A stretch of 64,000 bases of DNA from Eriocheir sinensis. Lineage: Eukaryota; Arthropoda; Malacostraca; Decapoda; Varunidae. A model generated the notes under the pieces. The model saw nothing but the letters and a program-made list of their open reading frames with translations, was not told where the DNA came from and searched no databases. Below, piece after piece: positions 23,036 through 33,299 of this stretch. The stretch lies in the NCBI RefSeq assembly GCF_024679095.1, contig NC_066577.1:20001-84000 (forward strand). Direction: 5' to 3'. The number at the start of each line of letters is the position of its first letter. Position 1 is the first letter of the stretch. Both the position numbers and the translations under genes were made by a program.

Positions 23036-24990
23036 ATGAGTGAAAACCGAAGTAACACTAATAAAAGCCCACCTTGGTTTAATAGCGAAATTACACACTC
23101 AGTCAAAAAGAGAAAATTGTTTTACAGGCTAAAGAAAGAACATAGAACGGCCGAAAACATTAGACTTTATCATGACGCCAGGCGACGAGTAAAAAGATTA
23201 GTATGTCAGGCAAAGCGTAGATATGAAGAAAATATTGCGGCACACCGTAAAAATAATCCGAAATCCTTCTTCAGTTACATAAACAACAGAAAGGCGATCA
23301 TAAGTGGAATTGGACCTTTAACAAACAGTGACGGTGCACTAGTGACTGACAGCCATCACATTGCAAACCTCTTAAACAATTACTTTTCCTCGGTGTTTAA
23401 TATTAACAGCCTTCCCACCACTACCACCAACAGCAGTACTAATGTAAATCTCGAGCATGCATTGCCTAACTTTGAAATAACAACCGATGAAGTCCTTAAA
23501 GCTCTCCAATCACTTAAAAAAAATAAAAGTCCCGGACCTGACAAAGTACATCCTATACTGCTTAAAGAGACGAAGAGCGAAATACTCTCCTCCCTCTGAA
23601 CCGTATTCAATATGTCCTTGCGACAAGGCATCGTCCCTTCGGATTTGAAAAAGGCTAACGTGACACCGATTTTTAAGGAAGGAGACAAAAAATTACCAGG
23701 TAATTACAGGCTCATTATTCTAACTTCAGTTGTAAGTAAGCTACTTGAGGGCATAATTAGAGACAGAATTGTGAGCTACCCTGAAAGCCACTCATTAATT
23801 GGGGATTCACAACATGGCTTCCGTAACAAAAGATCCTGCCTATCAAACCTATTGACCTTCTATAACGACCTCTTCTCAGTTTATGACGTAACCAAATCAT
23901 TAGACATAGTCTATCTTGATTTCCAGAAAGCGTTTGTTAAAGTCCTACATCATAAATTACTTTACAAATTAAAGCAAATAGGTATTAACGGTCAATTACA
24001 CCAATGGATCGCGAATTCGTTGAGTAACAGACAGCAAAGAATGGTGTTTGATGGATTTAACTCAGAGTGGGCGCCGGTCACTAGTGGCGTCCCTCAGGGC
24101 TCGGTTCTTGGCCCAGGGCTCTTCATTATTTACATCAACGATGTGGATGTTGGACTCAATAATCGCATTAGTAAATTTGCAGACGACACAAAGATTGGTA
24201 ACTCGGTTCTCACTGACGAAGACAGGCAAAGCCCCCAAGAGGATTTGCACAAAATTTCAGCTTGGTCGGATAGATGGGAGATGCCCTTTAACGTAGACAA
24301 GTGCCAGGTCTTTTAAGTTGGAACAAGAAATAAGAAGTTCGATTACGAAATGCGCGGCGTTAAACTCAGAAGCGTTCAATGCGTTAAGGACTTGGGGGTC
24401 AAAATCGCGTCAAACCTCAAATTCTCACAGCAATGCATCGATGCAGCAAATAAAGCGAACAGAATGTTGGGCTTCATTAAAAAAAACTTTTTATTCAAGA
24501 ATAAAGATGTAATACTTCCGCTTTACAAAAGTTTAGTCAGACCCCACTTGGAATATGCGGTGTAGGTTTGGTCTCCCAAAAAATATAAGGACATTGCTAT
24601 ATTATTATGTGTTAAGCGTCGGGCAACAAAATGATCCACCTTACGCAGCAAATCTTACGAAGAAAGGCTTTCCACCCTTAACATGTTCTCTCTTGAGAAA
24701 CGTCGCCTGAGGAAAACTGATCAAATGTTTTAAAATACTTAATGGTTTCACGAATGTAGACAGAACAAAAATTGTTTATGATCGATAACACTTTGCGAAC
24801 TAGGAACAATAGCATAAGACTCAAATGTAGACAAGTAAATTCAGACTGCACCTAAATTTTTCTTCACCAACGTTGTAGTGCAAGAATGGAATAAGCTCCC
24901 ACCTCAGTGGTTCAGTGTAACACAATTGACTCCTTTAAAAACAAGCTCGACCGTCACTTCCTTGAGCTTAATATTAACTAGAGTAGAAAT
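23036..24990 (+). pseudogene. Fam-E reverse transcriptase
   Basis: RT in at least three frames: 23036-23599 (linker and KNKSPGPDKVHPILLKE), 23612-24316 (FRNKRSCLSNLL, motif A VYLDFQKAFVKVLHH, motif B TSGVPQGSVLGPGLF, motif C SKFADDTKIG) and 24350-24565 (LGVKIASNLKFS and RPHLEYAV). Stops occur at 23597 (after LSSL), at 24314 (VDKCQVF then stop) and after LEYAV at 24566. Beyond that only fragments such as QEWNKLPPQ remain. The motif A, B and C residues survive, but the protein cannot be made. Confidence 0.85.
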
Positions 24991-25179
24991 GCAACGTTTT
25001 GGAGTCATCTGATTAATGTAGAATCACTTAGGTTTAAGGACAGACCACCTAGTCTGAACCCTGTGGTATGTGTGATCTGATTTTCTATGTAAATCTACGT
25101 AAATCTCTCTCTCACAAGGTCTTTTATGGGAGATGCGTCCATTCTTCAGGTTTCATTAGCTTTAGACTATTTTTTATCT

Positions 25180-25660
25180 GTGTTTCATTTCCGCGCCCAC
25201 TTATCCAGCTTTCTAATTTATTTCTTCTTTTCTGTTTTCTTATATCTGCTGCTTCTTCATTTTTGTTTTTTCTTTGTCTTCCTCCGTTCACTTCTTAATA
25301 TTCTGCTTCCTCTTTCTTCCTTTTATTACCGTTATCTTCTTTATCTTCTTCCCTTCTTCTTTTTCCATATCTTGTTACTTTTATTGTTGTAGTTCGTATT
25401 CTAGCTCCTCATTTTCCTCCCCTTATTGTCTTCCTTTTCTCTTTTTCTTCTTACAAATTATCCTTTTCTCCTCCTCCTTATTTTCTTTTTCTTCCTCTTC
25501 TTTATCTTCTTTTTCTTATTTTGATAACGGCTTCTTTTTCACTACGCTTAAACTAATCATCTCTCCTTTCTTCATAACACAATCCTTCATTTACGTCCTC
25601 ATTTCATCCTTCCAAGTGTCCCCGTAACATTCTCTCTCTCTCTCTCTCTCTCTCTGTGTT
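25180..25660. repeat. pyrimidine-rich TTTTCTTC tract with (CT)n
   Basis: About 450 bp of T/C-rich plus strand (TTTCTTCTT words) and a short (CT)n at 25631-25655. Phe/Leu/Ser ORFs here are compositional. From 25661 to 25902 no gene is seen. Confidence 0.7.
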
Positions 25661-25902
25661 TATTTTTCATATCCAACGTGTCCGTTTCTCTTATCGTATT
25701 TAACTCTTTCGCTGTAGTAGATATCACCATTAGATTTACTATCACTATATTACCTCCCAATCCACTACCTACACATCACCACCACGCATTATTAACCTCA
25801 TCATCAGACGTGTCCTCGTCTTCACCGTTATTAACATCACGATTCACTTCCACTATTATCCACTAATTGTTACTTTACAGAGACTTGTCTATTGACATCA
25901 TA

Positions 25903-27529
25903 TTTTTTTTTTTTTTACAAAAAAGGAGGCAGCTCAAGGGCACACAAAAAAAGAAAACAATAATAAAAAAGCCCGCTACTCGCTGCTCCTAAAAAAGAAA
26001 CAAAAGAGGTGGCCGAAAGCAAGATTAAATACGGGAGGAGAGGTGTCCTGATACCCTCCTCTTGAAAGAGTTCAAGTCTTAGGCAGGAGGAAATACAGAT
26101 GAACCAAGATTGTTCCAGAGTTTACCAGCGTGAGGGATGAAAGAGTGAAGATGCTGTTTAACTCTTGCATAAGGGGTTTGGACAGTATAGGGATGAGCAT
26201 GAGTAGAAAGTCGAGTGCAGCGGGGCCGCGGGAGGGGGGGAGGCATGCAGTTAGCAAGTTCAGAAGAGCAGTCAGCGTGGAAATATCGATAGAAGATAGA
26301 AAGAGAGGCAACATTGCGGCGGAATTTAAGAGGTAGAAGACTATCAGTATGAGGAGGAGAGCTGATGAGACGAAAAGCCTTAGCCACCACTCTGTCCAGA
26401 AGAGCTGTGTGAGTGGAGCCCCCCCACACATGAGATGCATACTCCATACGAGGGCGGACAAGGCCCCTGTATATGGACAGCAACTGTGCAGGGGAGAAGA
26501 ACTGGCGGAGACGGTACAGAACGCCCAGCCTCGAGGAAGCTGATTTAGTAAGAAATGAGATATGAAGTTTCCAGTTCAGATTTTGAGTTAAGGATAGACC
26601 GAGGATGTTTAGTGTTGAGGAAGGTGATAGCTGGGTGTTGTCAAAGAATAGGGGATAGTTGTTTGGAAGATTGTGTCGAGTGGATAGGTGGAGAAACTGT
26701 GTTTTTGAGGCGTTGCAGGACACCAGGTTCTTCTTGCCCCAATCGGAAATAATAGTAAGGTCTGAGGCTAAGCGTTCTGCAGCCTCCAGCCTTGAGTCGT
26801 TAAGTTCCTGTAGGGTGGGTTCCCTATTAAAAGAAGTTGAGTAATGCAGAGTGAAATCATCGGCGTAGGAATGGATAGGACAGTTCGTTTTGGAAAGAAG
26901 ATCATCAATGAACAACAGAAAAAGAGTGGGAAATAGGACAGAACCCTGTGGGACACCACTGTTAATAGATTTAGGGGAAGAACATTGACCGTCTACCACG
27001 GCATAAATAGAACGGTCAGAAAGGAAACTGGAGATAAAGGTACAGAGAGAAGGATAGAAACCGTAGGAGGGTAGTTTAGAAAGCAAAGATTTGTGCCAGA
27101 CCCTATCAAAAGCTTTTGATATGTCCAGCGCAAAAGCAAAAGTTTCACTGAAACGGCTAAGAGAGGATGACCAAGAGTCAGTTAAGAAGGCTAGGAGATC
27201 ACCAGTAGAACGCCCCTTGCGGAACCCATACTGGCGATCAGATAGAAGGTCAGAAGTGGAACGGTGCTTTTGAATCTTCCGGTTAAGGATTGATTCAAAA
27301 GCTTTAGATAGACAAGAAAGTAAAGCTATAGGACGGTAGTTTAAGGGATTGGAGCGGTCACCCTTCTTAGGCACAGGCTGTATGAAGGCATATTTCCAGC
27401 AAGAAGGAAAGGTAGATGTTGACAGGCAGAGGCGAAAGAGTTTGACCAGGCAGGGTGACAGCACGGAGGCACAGTTTTTAAGGACAATAGGAGGCACTCC
27501 ATCAGGTCCATAAGCCTTCTGAGGATGCA
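25903..27529 (-). mobile_element. Fam-C jockey-like LINE, 5'-truncated copy
   Basis: A ~1.63-kb minus-strand copy that starts (on plus) at a 14-base poly-T, the complement of its poly(A) tail, and contains the RT and 3'UTR. The right boundary is at about 27529, where homology to 57568-58033 stops after the ...NPQKAYGPDG segment. It lacks APE entirely. This copy keeps the longest uninterrupted Fam-C frame of the window. Confidence 0.92.
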
Positions 27530-27530
27530 T
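26079..27530 (-). pseudogene. Fam-C reverse transcriptase, longest open copy
   Basis: 483 codons without a stop: PQKAYGPDGVPPIVL (1), FIQPVPKKGDRSNPLNYRPI, RQYGFRKGRSTGDLL, motif A FALDISKAFDRVWH, motif B NSGVPQGSVLFPTLF, motif C HSYADDFTLHY, then LGLSLTQNLNWKLH, a C-terminal RPRMEYASHVW and HAGKLWNNL block. Motif A, B and C residues are all present. It is truncated at its N-terminus, having lost APE and the first RT fingers. It ends at FPPA because the next codon, TAC (Tyr) in sister copies, is TAA here; sister copies continue for about 20 residues. The family resembles jockey-type RTs and acts in target-primed reverse transcription. This copy could not be autonomous. Confidence 0.85.
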
Positions 27531-27639
27531 TATGCAATTTTGCCACTTTCGTTTTCATATTTGCCATGTAAGAAGTGTCCACAAACAGCCCGAAAAAGCG
27601 CAGCACTTGTGCGAACGTGGCGATTACCGTGGATTTTTT

Positions 27640-27770
27640 TTCTAAATGCGTAGGATCTTTTCTGAAGGTGTAGGCATTTTTTTTAAGGCGTGGAAACTTT
27701 TCTGAAGGCGTGGAAGCTTTTCTGAAGGCGTGGAAGCTTTTTTGAAGGCGGGAACCTTTTTTTATTTGTG
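27640..27770. repeat. 20-bp minisatellite, about 6 degenerate units
   Basis: Units of GAAGGCGTGGAAGCTTTTCT recur from about 27640, drifting at both ends. Between here and 28115 the DNA is A-rich with no gene seen. Confidence 0.8.
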
Positions 27771-28111
27771 AGGGGGCTGTATGGGAAACGTGACAAAGAA
27801 AATCTGTACAAGAACAAAAACAATAATATATTAAGACATCAATAGATAACAGTAGTATGAAAAAACAGAAAAAAAACATGAATAGGAACAACGCTCAAAG
27901 ACTTCAATAAATAACTAATACGAAATAACAACGAAAAATATGTACAATGACAACAATGATAAGAATAATAATTTAAGCGATCTATAAATAACATTAAAAA
28001 TCAATATGAAATAACAACGAAAAAAATAACCCAGAAAATCCTTCCTTCTCAAGCACCAATGAATGTGTTTATGTGCAGAGAAGGTTTATGTGTGGCAAAC
28101 AAGGTGAGGCG

Positions 28112-28115
<4 letters not shown>

Positions 28116-28190
<75 letters not shown>

Positions 28191-28197
28191 CACACAT
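28116..28197. repeat. (CA)n microsatellite
   Basis: About 80 bp of (CA)n with one CG interruption. The flanking 28198-28539 holds no supported gene. Confidence 0.95.
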
Positions 28198-28607
28198 ACA
28201 GTCGTACACCGCTATCACCGCTCCTACTGTCACGCTTGTAATGCCATAACCGTATTTCACTTTACAAACTGTGAGTGGAGTAGGTAGGAAGACACCTACT
28301 GAAACGGGTGTAAGCCACTCCCGGTGAGGAATATATGGGAAGCGAGGAGGGTGCTGAGGCCCTTCGAAAACCCTTCTCATGTCCTAACTAACCGTTTCCC
28401 TATTGTCTCATCAACACCAGAGAGTAGTCCAACATGCTCTCTAAACACAGATCCTCTCTCTTTCCACACCACACTACATTCACACAACATACACACCTTT
28501 TCCCAAAATTTGAAATTCAAAATGGCACACCATAGCATTGCCTCCGAGTCCCCGCATGGGGGGGGCCACAAATTCCCCCAAGGAGCACTCTCCTTCTGCC
28601 TGCCAAC

Positions 28608-29563
28608 TTGAGAGGTGTCATGATAACTCATCGAACCTCTTTCTTCCCAATTTCTGCAATATTCGCGGTCTTCGTTCTAATTTTCATTTTGTGGAGCACC
28701 ATCTCTCCTCGAAACCTCACCTTCTCTTCCTCACCGAAATACAGGTTTCTGAGGCTACTGACAGCAATTTCTACTATGTTCCCTCCTACTATCTCTATCC
28801 TAAATTTCAATCCAAACCTGGATGTTGCCTCTACGTGCGCAACGACATCACTTGCTCTCGTGCCCACGACATTGACTCTTCAAAATTTTCCACCATCTGG
28901 TGATGACTTCATTGTCATTCTATTACTAAATACATCTGTGCTGTTAATCACTCACCTAACTCTACAAACTATGTAAAATTCTTTGACTATTTTAACTCTA
29001 AAGTGGAGCACATCTTGACCCACTCTCCTTTCGCTGAAATCTCCAGCCTAGGATATTTCAATGTTCACCACCAGCTTTGGCTTCCATCCTCTTTCACTGA
29101 CCAGCCTGGTGAACAAGCCTACAACTTTACTTTCCTCAACTATCCAGAACAGTTGGTTCAGCACCTACACGTATTCCCGACCATCTTTGAGACAGGTCCA
29201 ACATACTAAGCCCGTCCTTACCTCTAACCTTTCTACTTACTCTGTCTCTGTCTGATCACAACCTTATTTCTGTATCCTGTCCTATCGCTCCTGTACATCC
29301 TCTGGACCCACCGAAGAGGCGATGCTGCTGGCATTTTGCTTCAGCTCGGTGGGACGACCTGATGATGTACTTTTCCGATTTCCCGTGGATTGATTACTGG
29401 TTCCAGGAGAGAGACCCCTCTGTGTGCCCAGCGAATCACAGAGGTGATTGTCTCTGGAAAGGAGGCATACACTCCACGTTCTTTCTCTACTGCTCATGCT
29501 AAAAAGTATTGGTTTAATCACGCTTGTTATCGTGCTCACAAAAAAAGCTCACAAAAGGTACAT
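28608..29563 (+). pseudogene. Fam-C APE endonuclease, interrupted copy
   Basis: Readable in pieces: LPNFCNIRGLRSNFHFVE (N block), LLFLTEIQVSEATDSN (E block), then an APE core that needs frame changes near 28900 and 29200, and a linker toward the RT. The expected GDFNVHH block is mutated (sister-like reading [10 protein letters not shown]). Sequence stops at AAAGGTAC (29564), where Fam-D is inserted, and resumes at 30773 with CAGAGCCTTCGAAC. Confidence 0.75.
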
Positions 29564-29564
29564 A

Positions 29565-30673
29565 AGAACATAAGAACGCAGGAGTCTACAAGAGGCCGGT
29601 AGGCCTGTACGAGGCAGCTCCTTTGAGCCTAGGCTCCCGTGTATCTAACCCCACCTAATATCGCTGTCCATGAATTTATCTAGTCTATTTTTGAATGTGA
29701 CAATTGTATTGGCACTCACCACATGACTGCTAAGCCTATTCCACTCATCCACCACCCTGTTAGTAAACTAATTTTTGCCTATGTCCCTGTTGAATCTGAA
29801 TTTATCCAGTTTAAACCCATTACTTCGTGTCCTAACCGGTTCTCTTACCAACAGAACCTTATGAATGTCTCCGTTATTAAAGCCCTTCATCCATTTATAA
29901 ACCTCGATCATGTCTCCACGCACCCTTCGCCTTTCTAGAGAATGCAAGTTTAACTGTTGGAGTCTTTCCTCGTATGACAAGTTTCGTAACCCTGGAATCA
30001 TCTTAGTCATCCTCCTCTGCACCGATTCTAACATTTTGATATCCATTCCATAGTAAGGTGACCAGAACTGAACCGCATAGTCAAGATGAGGTCTAACTAA
30101 TGCTAAATATAGTTTGAGGAAGACTTCGGGGCTTCTGTTGCTTACGCTCCTTGAAATAAATCCCAGTACCCTATTAGCTCGATTTCTAGCTTGAATGCAT
30201 TGTTCCCTTGGACGGAGATCAGAGCTCACTAAGACCCCTAAATCCCTCTCGCACCCAGACCTACTTATGAGAGTGTCATTTAAGCAAGAGTTATGTGAGG
30301 GGTTGTTCCTACCTACACTCAGAATACTGCACTTCCCTACATTGAACTCCATCTGCCATTTATCCGCCCAGTCATACAATCTGTTGAGTTCACCTTGGAG
30401 AATACTAGCGTCCTGATCCGACTCAATTACTCTACCGATCTTGGTATCATATGCAAATTTACTGACATCACTACTAATTCCTGTATCTAAGTCATTGATA
30501 TAAATAATAAACAAAAGTGGACCTAATACCGAACCTTGTGGGACCCCACTCGTAACACATCCCCAGTCAGATCTTTTACCATTGATTTGCACTCTTTGCT
30601 TCCTATTGCTAAGCCACGCCTTGACCCAGTTCAAAACTTTACCCTCTTCTCCGTGAGCCTGTACTTAAAGCAA
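29565..30673 (-). mobile_element. Fam-D CR1/L2-like LINE, nested 5'-truncated copy
   Basis: A ~1.1-kb minus-strand copy inserted into Fam-C. Its plus-strand left edge is the complement of a TTCTTATG octamer tail (29565-29580). The coding part 30634-29768 reads NWVKAWLSNRKQRVQINGKR, then TSGVPQGSVLGPLLF (motif B), SKFAYDTKIG at the position of the FADD catalytic motif, LGVLVSSDLRPREQ and RPHLDYAVQFWSP. The first Asp of the ADD pair has become Tyr, so the enzyme would be inactive even if expressed. It is truncated at the 5' end just before motif B. Octamer tails are characteristic of CR1/L2-type elements. Confidence 0.88.
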
Positions 30674-30674
30674 C

Positions 30675-30771
30675 AGTCGTTGGTGAGGAGCTTTAGTCGT
30701 TGGTGAGGAACTTTAGTCGTTGCTGATAAACTTAATCGTTGGTGAGGAACTTAGTCGTTGGTGAGGAACTT
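30675..30771. repeat. five-unit 20-bp minisatellite at insertion junction
   Basis: Five units of AGTCGTTGGTGAGGAACTTT (two diverged) lie between the 5' end of the nested Fam-D and the resumed Fam-C sequence. They are absent from other Fam-C copies, so they arrived with or after the insertion. Confidence 0.85.
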
Positions 30772-30772
30772 G

Positions 30773-32757
30773 CCCAGAGCCTTCGAACTCCCGCTAACCA
30801 TGATCTCTACATTTCCGCCCGGAATCGTGCCAAATCTATTCTTCGACTTACCAAAAGCTCTTTCATTCATAACAAATGTCAAAACCTTGCTTACTCTACT
30901 TCTTCCAGAGACTTCTGGCACTCAGCCAAAAATATCTCCTCCAACTTCACTTCTTCTTCTTTCCCTCCTCTCCTTAACCCTGATAGCAGCACCGCCGTCT
31001 CTTCTATCTCTAAGGCTGAACTCTTCGTTCAAACTTTCTGTAACAACTCCACTCTGGACGATTCTGGGCATATTCCTCTTACTCATTCTCTCTCTGACTC
31101 CTTTATGCCTGTTATTAAGATTCTTAATAACGATGTTTTCTATGCCCTCTCTAGCCTCAACTCTCAGAAGGCTTATGGACCTGATGGAGTGCCTCCTATT
31201 ATCCTTCAAAACTGTGCTTCCGTGCTGACACCCTGCCTGGTCAAATTCTTTCGCCTCTGCCTGTCAACATCTAAATTTCCTTCCTGTTGGAAGTACGCCT
31301 TCATACAGCCTGTGCCTAAAAGGGGTGACCGTTCCAAACCCTCAAACTACCGTCCTATTAGTCGGTAACCCATTAGGGTTGATCGGTACCATATGAGGTG
31401 AATAATGCTCATAGTGATATTTTGCAAGTTAAATATCTCTAGAGTTTGAAAATATGTGATAGTTGACCGTTCCAATCCCTCAAACTTTTGAATCAATCCT
31501 TAACCGGAAGATTCAAAAGTACCTTTCCACTTCTGACCTTCTATCTGATCCACAGTATGGGTTCCACAAGGGGTGTTCTACTGTCCATCTTCTTGATCCC
31601 TTAACTGACTCTTGGTCATCTTCTCTTAGCCGTTTCAGTGAAACTTTCTCAGTTGCGTTAGACATATCGAAAGCCTTCGATAGAGTCTGGTACAAGTCTT
31701 TGATTTCTAAACTACCCTCTTTAGGATTCTATCCTTCTCTCTGTTCCTTTATCTCCAATTCCCTTTCCTGCGGTTCTATCTCTGCTGTGGTAGACGGTCA
31801 CTGTTCTTCCCCTGACCTATCAACAGTGGTGTTCCACAGGGCTCTATTCTATCACCCACTCTCTTCCTGTTATTCATCAATGATCTTCATTCCATAACAA
31901 ACTGTCTTATCCACTTATACACTGATGACTCCACTCTGCATTATTCAACTTCTTTCAACAGAAGAACCTCTCAAGAGGAAGTACATGACTCCTGACTGGA
32001 GGCTGCAGAACGTTTAACCTCAGACCTTGCTATTATTTCCGATTGGGGTAAAAGGAACCTTGTGTCCTTCAATGCCTCAAAAACCCAGTTTCTCCACTTA
32101 TCAACTTATCAACTTATCCAAACACCTATCCCCTATTCTTCGACAACACTCAGCTGTCACCTTCTTCAACACTAAACTTCCTCGGTCTATCCAACTCAAA
32201 ATCTTAACTGGAAACTTCACATCTCCTCTCTCACTAAATCAGCTTCTTCGAGGTTGGGCGTTCTGTATCGTCTCCGCCAGTTCTTCTCCCCCGCACAGTT
32301 GCTATCCATATACAGGGGCCTTGTCCGCACTCGTATGGAAAATGCATCTCACGTGTGGGGGGGCTCCACTCACACAGCTCTCTTGGACAGCGTGGAGTCT
32401 CAGGCTCTTCGTCTCATCAGCTCAACTCCTCTTACTGATACTCTCCTACCTATTAAATTCCACCGCCATATTGCCTCTCTTTCTATGTTCTATCGATATT
32501 TTCACGCTGACTGCGCTCCTGAACTTACAAACTGCATGACTTCCCCCCTCCCGCGGCCTCGCCGCACACGACGTTCTACTCAAGCTCATCCCTTTACTGT
32601 CCAAATCCCTTACGCACGAGTTAACCAGCATTTTCACTCTTTCATCCCTCACGCTGGTAAACTATGGAACAATCTTCCTTCATCTGTATTTCCTCCTGCC
32701 TACGACTTGAACTCTTTCAAGCGGAGGGTATCAGGACACCTCTCCTCCCGAAATTGA
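30773..32757 (+). pseudogene. Fam-C reverse transcriptase, interrupted copy
   Basis: The RT resumes with SLRTPANHDLYISARNRAKS, through SQKAYGPDGVPPII and FIQPVPKRGDRSKPSNYRPI, to a break at 31360. It picks up again at ESILNRKIQKYLSTSDLL (about 31490), motif A VALDISKAFDRVWY, a frameshifted motif B near 31830 and a broken YADD region near 31920 (YTDDSTLHY-like reading). The C-terminal RTRMENASHVWGG to VSGHLSSRN block is open in frame 1 (32254-32757). The YADD position now reads TDD, and multiple frameshifts confirm a pseudogene. The 3'UTR carries ATGCCCTTGAACTG before the A-tail, as in every Fam-C copy. Confidence 0.8.
31360..31462. other. unmatched filler between duplicated Fam-C words
   Basis: 103 bp not present in other Fam-C copies. 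It is flanked by an imperfect 22-bp direct repeat of Fam-C sequence (TGACCGTTCCAAACCCTCAA at 31325 and TGACCGTTCCAATCCCTCAA at 31464). About 40 bp of normal Fam-C sequence after the second repeat are missing, so this is not a clean insertion with a target duplication. Confidence 0.7.
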
Positions 32758-32964
32758 CCTATCTTTCGGCCACTCCTCTGGACTCTTTTTAAGAGCAGTA
32801 AGTAACGGTTTTTTTTTATTATTGTTTCCTTTTTTATGCCCTTGAACTGTCTCCTTTGCTGTAAAAAAAAAAGCACTTATCTCATTATTTTCCAACCTTT
32901 TCCTTTCTCTTTTTCGGGTGGTTGCTGGGGATGGTCACTCCATACATAGACATTAACGAATCTA

Positions 32965-33200
32965 TATTTTCTTTCAGGCAGTGAGAGGGAGAGGGGTTGG
33001 GGTGGGTGCTACACATACAAAGAGTCACATACATGATTTTTTTCTTCTAAGGAAATGAATGGTGGAAGAGATGGAGAAAGAGATAACATAAACGGACACA
33101 CGTACACATTTCAATCTCTTTTCTTTGGTCAGTGAGAGGGCGGGGAGGTGGGTATTCCATATGCAAAAAGATCACACATATATATTTTTTCTCTCCCAAA
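32965..33200. repeat. two-unit ~150-bp degenerate tandem duplication
   Basis: CAGTGAGAGGG...GGGTG.G followed by CATA..CAAA.AG.TCACA and a T-rich run occurs at about 32979-33050 and again at 33131-33200. Both are preceded by TTTTCTTT. No gene is seen between 32873 and 33300. Confidence 0.65.
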
Positions 33201-33299
33201 CCCTTGATTTGCAGAGAGGCAACAGTAAAGGCGGCCCAAACGTCGACTTCCAGCACTTAGTATCTGGCTCGGGCCGCGGCCTGCACTGAATCTTGCCTA

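Larger units (their letters stand above)
22150..25110 (+). mobile_element. Fam-E CR1-like LINE, decayed
   Basis: A ~2.95-kb plus-strand APE-RT element related to but distinct from Fam-B. The APE starts near 22213 (VLIINARSLSNKFDEL), the RT core lies between about 23500 and 24310, and the C-terminal domain, broken by many stops, runs to about 24980. The 3' end near 25100 shows a weak repeat TGTAAATCTACGTAAATC and no poly(A). No ORF1 is seen upstream, so it is either 5'-truncated or its ORF1 lies beyond recognition. Confidence 0.85.
28540..32872 (+). mobile_element. Fam-C LINE, full-length but interrupted copy
   Basis: The plus-strand copy starts at GCCTCCGAGTCCCC, the same word at which the nested copy 56361-59413 starts, and ends with an A10 tail at 32863-32872. 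It contains a ~1.2-kb insertion (29565-30772) made of Fam-D plus a short minisatellite, and a ~100-bp rearrangement at 31360-31462. Removing these gives ~3.0-3.1 kb, agreeing with the other full-length copy, so ~3.05 kb is probably the complete element. No ORF1 is apparent. Confidence 0.88.
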
